A stretch of 22,125 nt of DNA from assembly GCA_002412925.1 (NCBI GenBank), contig DHVZ01000104.1, positions 34,092 through 56,216 of the forward strand, given 5' to 3'. How positions within the stretch are numbered: the stretch's first letter is position 1; every line of letters starts with the position of its first letter. The notes under the pieces are model-generated. The model saw only the letters and a program-made list of their open reading frames with translations. It made no database searches and was not told the origin of the DNA. The DNA comes from Anaerolineales bacterium UBA5195. GTDB lineage: Bacteria; Chloroflexota; Anaerolineae; Anaerolineales; Villigracilaceae. Of this stretch, positions 21,110 through 22,125 are shown in pieces. A program made the translations under genes and the position numbers.

Positions 21110-21139
21110 ACTATACCGCGCCGGATGTCCCGTTGTCAT
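21110..21139 (-). promoter_or_regulatory. Promoter candidate for the cytochrome c cluster
   Basis: On the minus strand ATGACA (21139-21134), 18-bp spacer, TATAGT (21115-21110), about 45 nt before the cytochrome start. The rest of the 21140-21400 gap shows no gene; it contains only AT-rich sequence and short repeats. Confidence 0.4.
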
Positions 21140-21436
21140 GGGGCAGGTGTCCCGACTTAGCCGGGAAATAAAATATGCTGTTTGTGAACGATCGGTGATA
21201 ATGTAGTCAACGCCGTGGATATTGCAGCCTAAAGGTGAATTTTCTCTCTCAATGAAGCATTTGATCCCCTCACCTCTGAAAAAAACACCCACCCTCTCAA
21301 GGATTCAACACATAATTGATACGTGGCCACTTGGAGGCATTTTATAATCTGTGTGACGTCATTTCGAAAGGTTGACTGAAACCAGTCTCTCAATGTTCTA
21401 TTTTTGTCGCCCTTTCACAATCTAGGGAGTGTCAAA

Positions 21437-21641
21437 ATGCCGGATTTGACGGAATATATTGAAACTTCCCAGGCAGCTGAAAAACTACACTACCATGTTG
21501 AGCATGTGCGTCGGATGATGCGCGAAGGTAGTTTGCGGGGATCAAAATTGGCCGCACTGGCTGGTGCAAAGGAAATCCCTGGAAGAGTATGTCGCCAAAA
21601 CGGCTCAAATGAGCAAGCACGATCCACGTCGAACACAGTAA
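21437..21641 (+). pseudogene. Frameshifted copy of the excisionase-type HTH gene
   Basis: Same start, ribosome site and stop region as the gene at 8164-8370, but 205 instead of 207 nt. One base is missing near 21537 (GCGGGG versus GCAGGGG) and one near 21556 (GCACTGG versus GCACCTGG). After SLRG the frame runs into unrelated residues, destroying the wing and the C-terminal helix. The unshifted part up to residue 37 is nearly identical to copy 1. A sequencing error is possible, but two separate indels make real decay more likely. Confidence 0.85.
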
Positions 21642-21669
21642 AGCGCCCTGAAAAGGGCGCTATTTTTTT
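21642..21669 (+). terminator. Terminator of HTH-element copy 2 (inverted loop)
   Basis: AGCGCCCT (21642-21649), loop GAAA, AGGGCGCT (21654-21661), A, then seven T. Relative to copy 1 the 20-nt hairpin is exactly reverse-complemented (loop TTTC there). Confidence 0.9.
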
Positions 21670-21692
21670 GCTTCTCGATGAGAAATAAATAG

Positions 21693-21723
21693 CGCCAGCC
21701 TTTCAACAAGACTGGCGTTTTTT
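21693..21723. terminator. Hairpin terminator between the HTH copy and the RRM gene
   Basis: CGCCAG (21693-21698) pairs with CTGGCG (21712-21717), followed by TTTTTT on the plus strand. The minus-strand RRM gene ends 22 nt away and could also use it, though its T-run is weaker. Confidence 0.65.
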
Positions 21724-21744
21724 AATATCCACCAAAAGTTATTT

Positions 21745-22101
21745 CTAATATCTGCGTTGGCCGCCGCCAGGCCCGCGGCGGTTGCGATTGTCGCCTTTGC
21801 CGCTATCGCGACCGTAGCCACCGCCTCGATCATAACCTCCGGGGCCGCGGTCCTCTTTGGGACGCGCCATGTTGACTTTAAGTTCCCGGCTTCCCAGCGA
21901 TTTTCCGTTAAACATCTGTATGGCTTTCTCGGCTTCCGCCTGGCTACTCATTTCGATGAATGCGAAGCCTTTGGATTGCCCGCTGTCGCGATCCTTGATC
22001 AATGCGACGGAAGCTACTGTCCCTGCCTGGGCGAAGAGAGCTTTCAATTCGTCTTCGGTAGTGGCAAAAGACAGATTACCAACGTAGATTTTTGTTTCCA
22101 T
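21745..22101 (-). CDS. RRM RNA-binding protein with glycine/arginine-rich tail
   Basis: 118 aa. One RNA recognition motif fills residues 1-80, with RNP2 IYVGNL (5-10) and RNP1 KGFAFIEM (44-51), whose aromatic residues stack on RNA bases. The tail from about 83 is rich in G, R, D and Y (GPGGYDRGGGYGRD, then RNRRGPGGGQRRY), an RGG-like disordered segment. Such small RRM proteins are known in cyanobacteria and Chloroflexota, often linked to cold or stress responses through RNA binding. ATG 22101 lacks a clear Shine-Dalgarno, and the upstream region is cut by the window edge. Confidence 0.93.
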   Translation of the reverse strand: METKIYVGNLSFATTEDELKALFAQAGTVASVALIKDRDSGQSKGFAFIEMSSQAEAEKAIQMFNGKSLGSRELKVNMARPKEDRGPGGYDRGGGYGRDSGKGDNRNRRGPGGGQRRY

Positions 22102-22125
22102 CTGTACATTGGCGAAAATCGAAAA

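Larger units (their letters stand above)
21418..21696 (+). repeat. HTH-gene repeat element, copy 2 (decayed)
   Basis: Matches 8145-8425 from CAATCTAGGG to AATAGCGCC. To the left, weaker similarity continues (CTTTCAC versus CTCTCAC with a 6-nt deletion). It lacks the long 16-bp hairpin that precedes copy 1. It is not beside a tRNA. Confidence 0.9.

Overview
The window reads as a moderately GC-rich bacterial chromosome, most likely from the Chloroflexota (Anaerolineae-like). That placement is inference. It rests on the gene mix: a multi-TM NarL-type sensor kinase, sugar ABC operons with LacI regulators, a short RRM/RGG RNA-binding protein and several unrecognised conserved-looking membrane proteins. 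No rRNA or marker gene is present to fix the taxon.

Layout. (1) 1-475: 5' end of atpA on the minus strand, divergent from a D-Ala-D-Ala ligase-like ATP-grasp gene (736-1899). (2) 1940-4145: a large polytopic membrane protein on the minus strand, whose leader is strongly structured and may encode a short leader peptide. (3) 4257-4446: tRNA-Ser(GGA), its terminator, and a 35-nt partial duplication of its 3' end. (4) 4563-7955, plus strand: PilZ protein, tyrosine/dual-specificity phosphatase, a 48-bp perfect palindrome, a SAM methyltransferase, signal peptidase I, a YgiT-type zinc-finger protein and an unknown 180-aa protein. (5) 8016-8088: tRNA-Glu(UUC), whose last 16 nt recur at 16668-16683. 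(6) Between those repeats: a small excisionase-type HTH gene, a 52-nt perfect hairpin, a beheaded ORF, a truncated IS3-family element and a complete ribose-type operon. The operon order is LacI regulator, double-domain sugar-binding lipoprotein, rbsA, rbsC, rbsD, rbsK. The layout suggests a tRNA-integrated island or its decayed remains, though no integrase is visible. (7) 16750-21060, minus strand: a di-heme cytochrome c, a six-TM protein, a 7-8 TM GAF sensor kinase and a NarL-type response regulator, read in that order. (8) 21418-21696: a second, frameshifted copy of the HTH element. (9) 21745-22101: RRM RNA-binding protein.

How the genes work together. The rbs block is self-contained. A strong promoter with paired LacI-type operators drives the repressor and probably the transporter (binding protein, ATPase, permease), pyranase and ribokinase, taking ribose from outside the cell to ribose-5-phosphate. 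The cytochrome/kinase/regulator block may couple an envelope redox function to transcription; that link is inferred from adjacency only.

The most notable features are four. The sugar-binding lipoprotein is an internal 888-bp tandem duplication giving two nearly identical binding domains behind one lipid anchor. The tRNA-Glu 3'-end repeat brackets the ribose operon. The HTH/terminator element occurs twice, with its terminator hairpin inverted between copies. Two unrelated long perfect palindromes have 24-bp arms.
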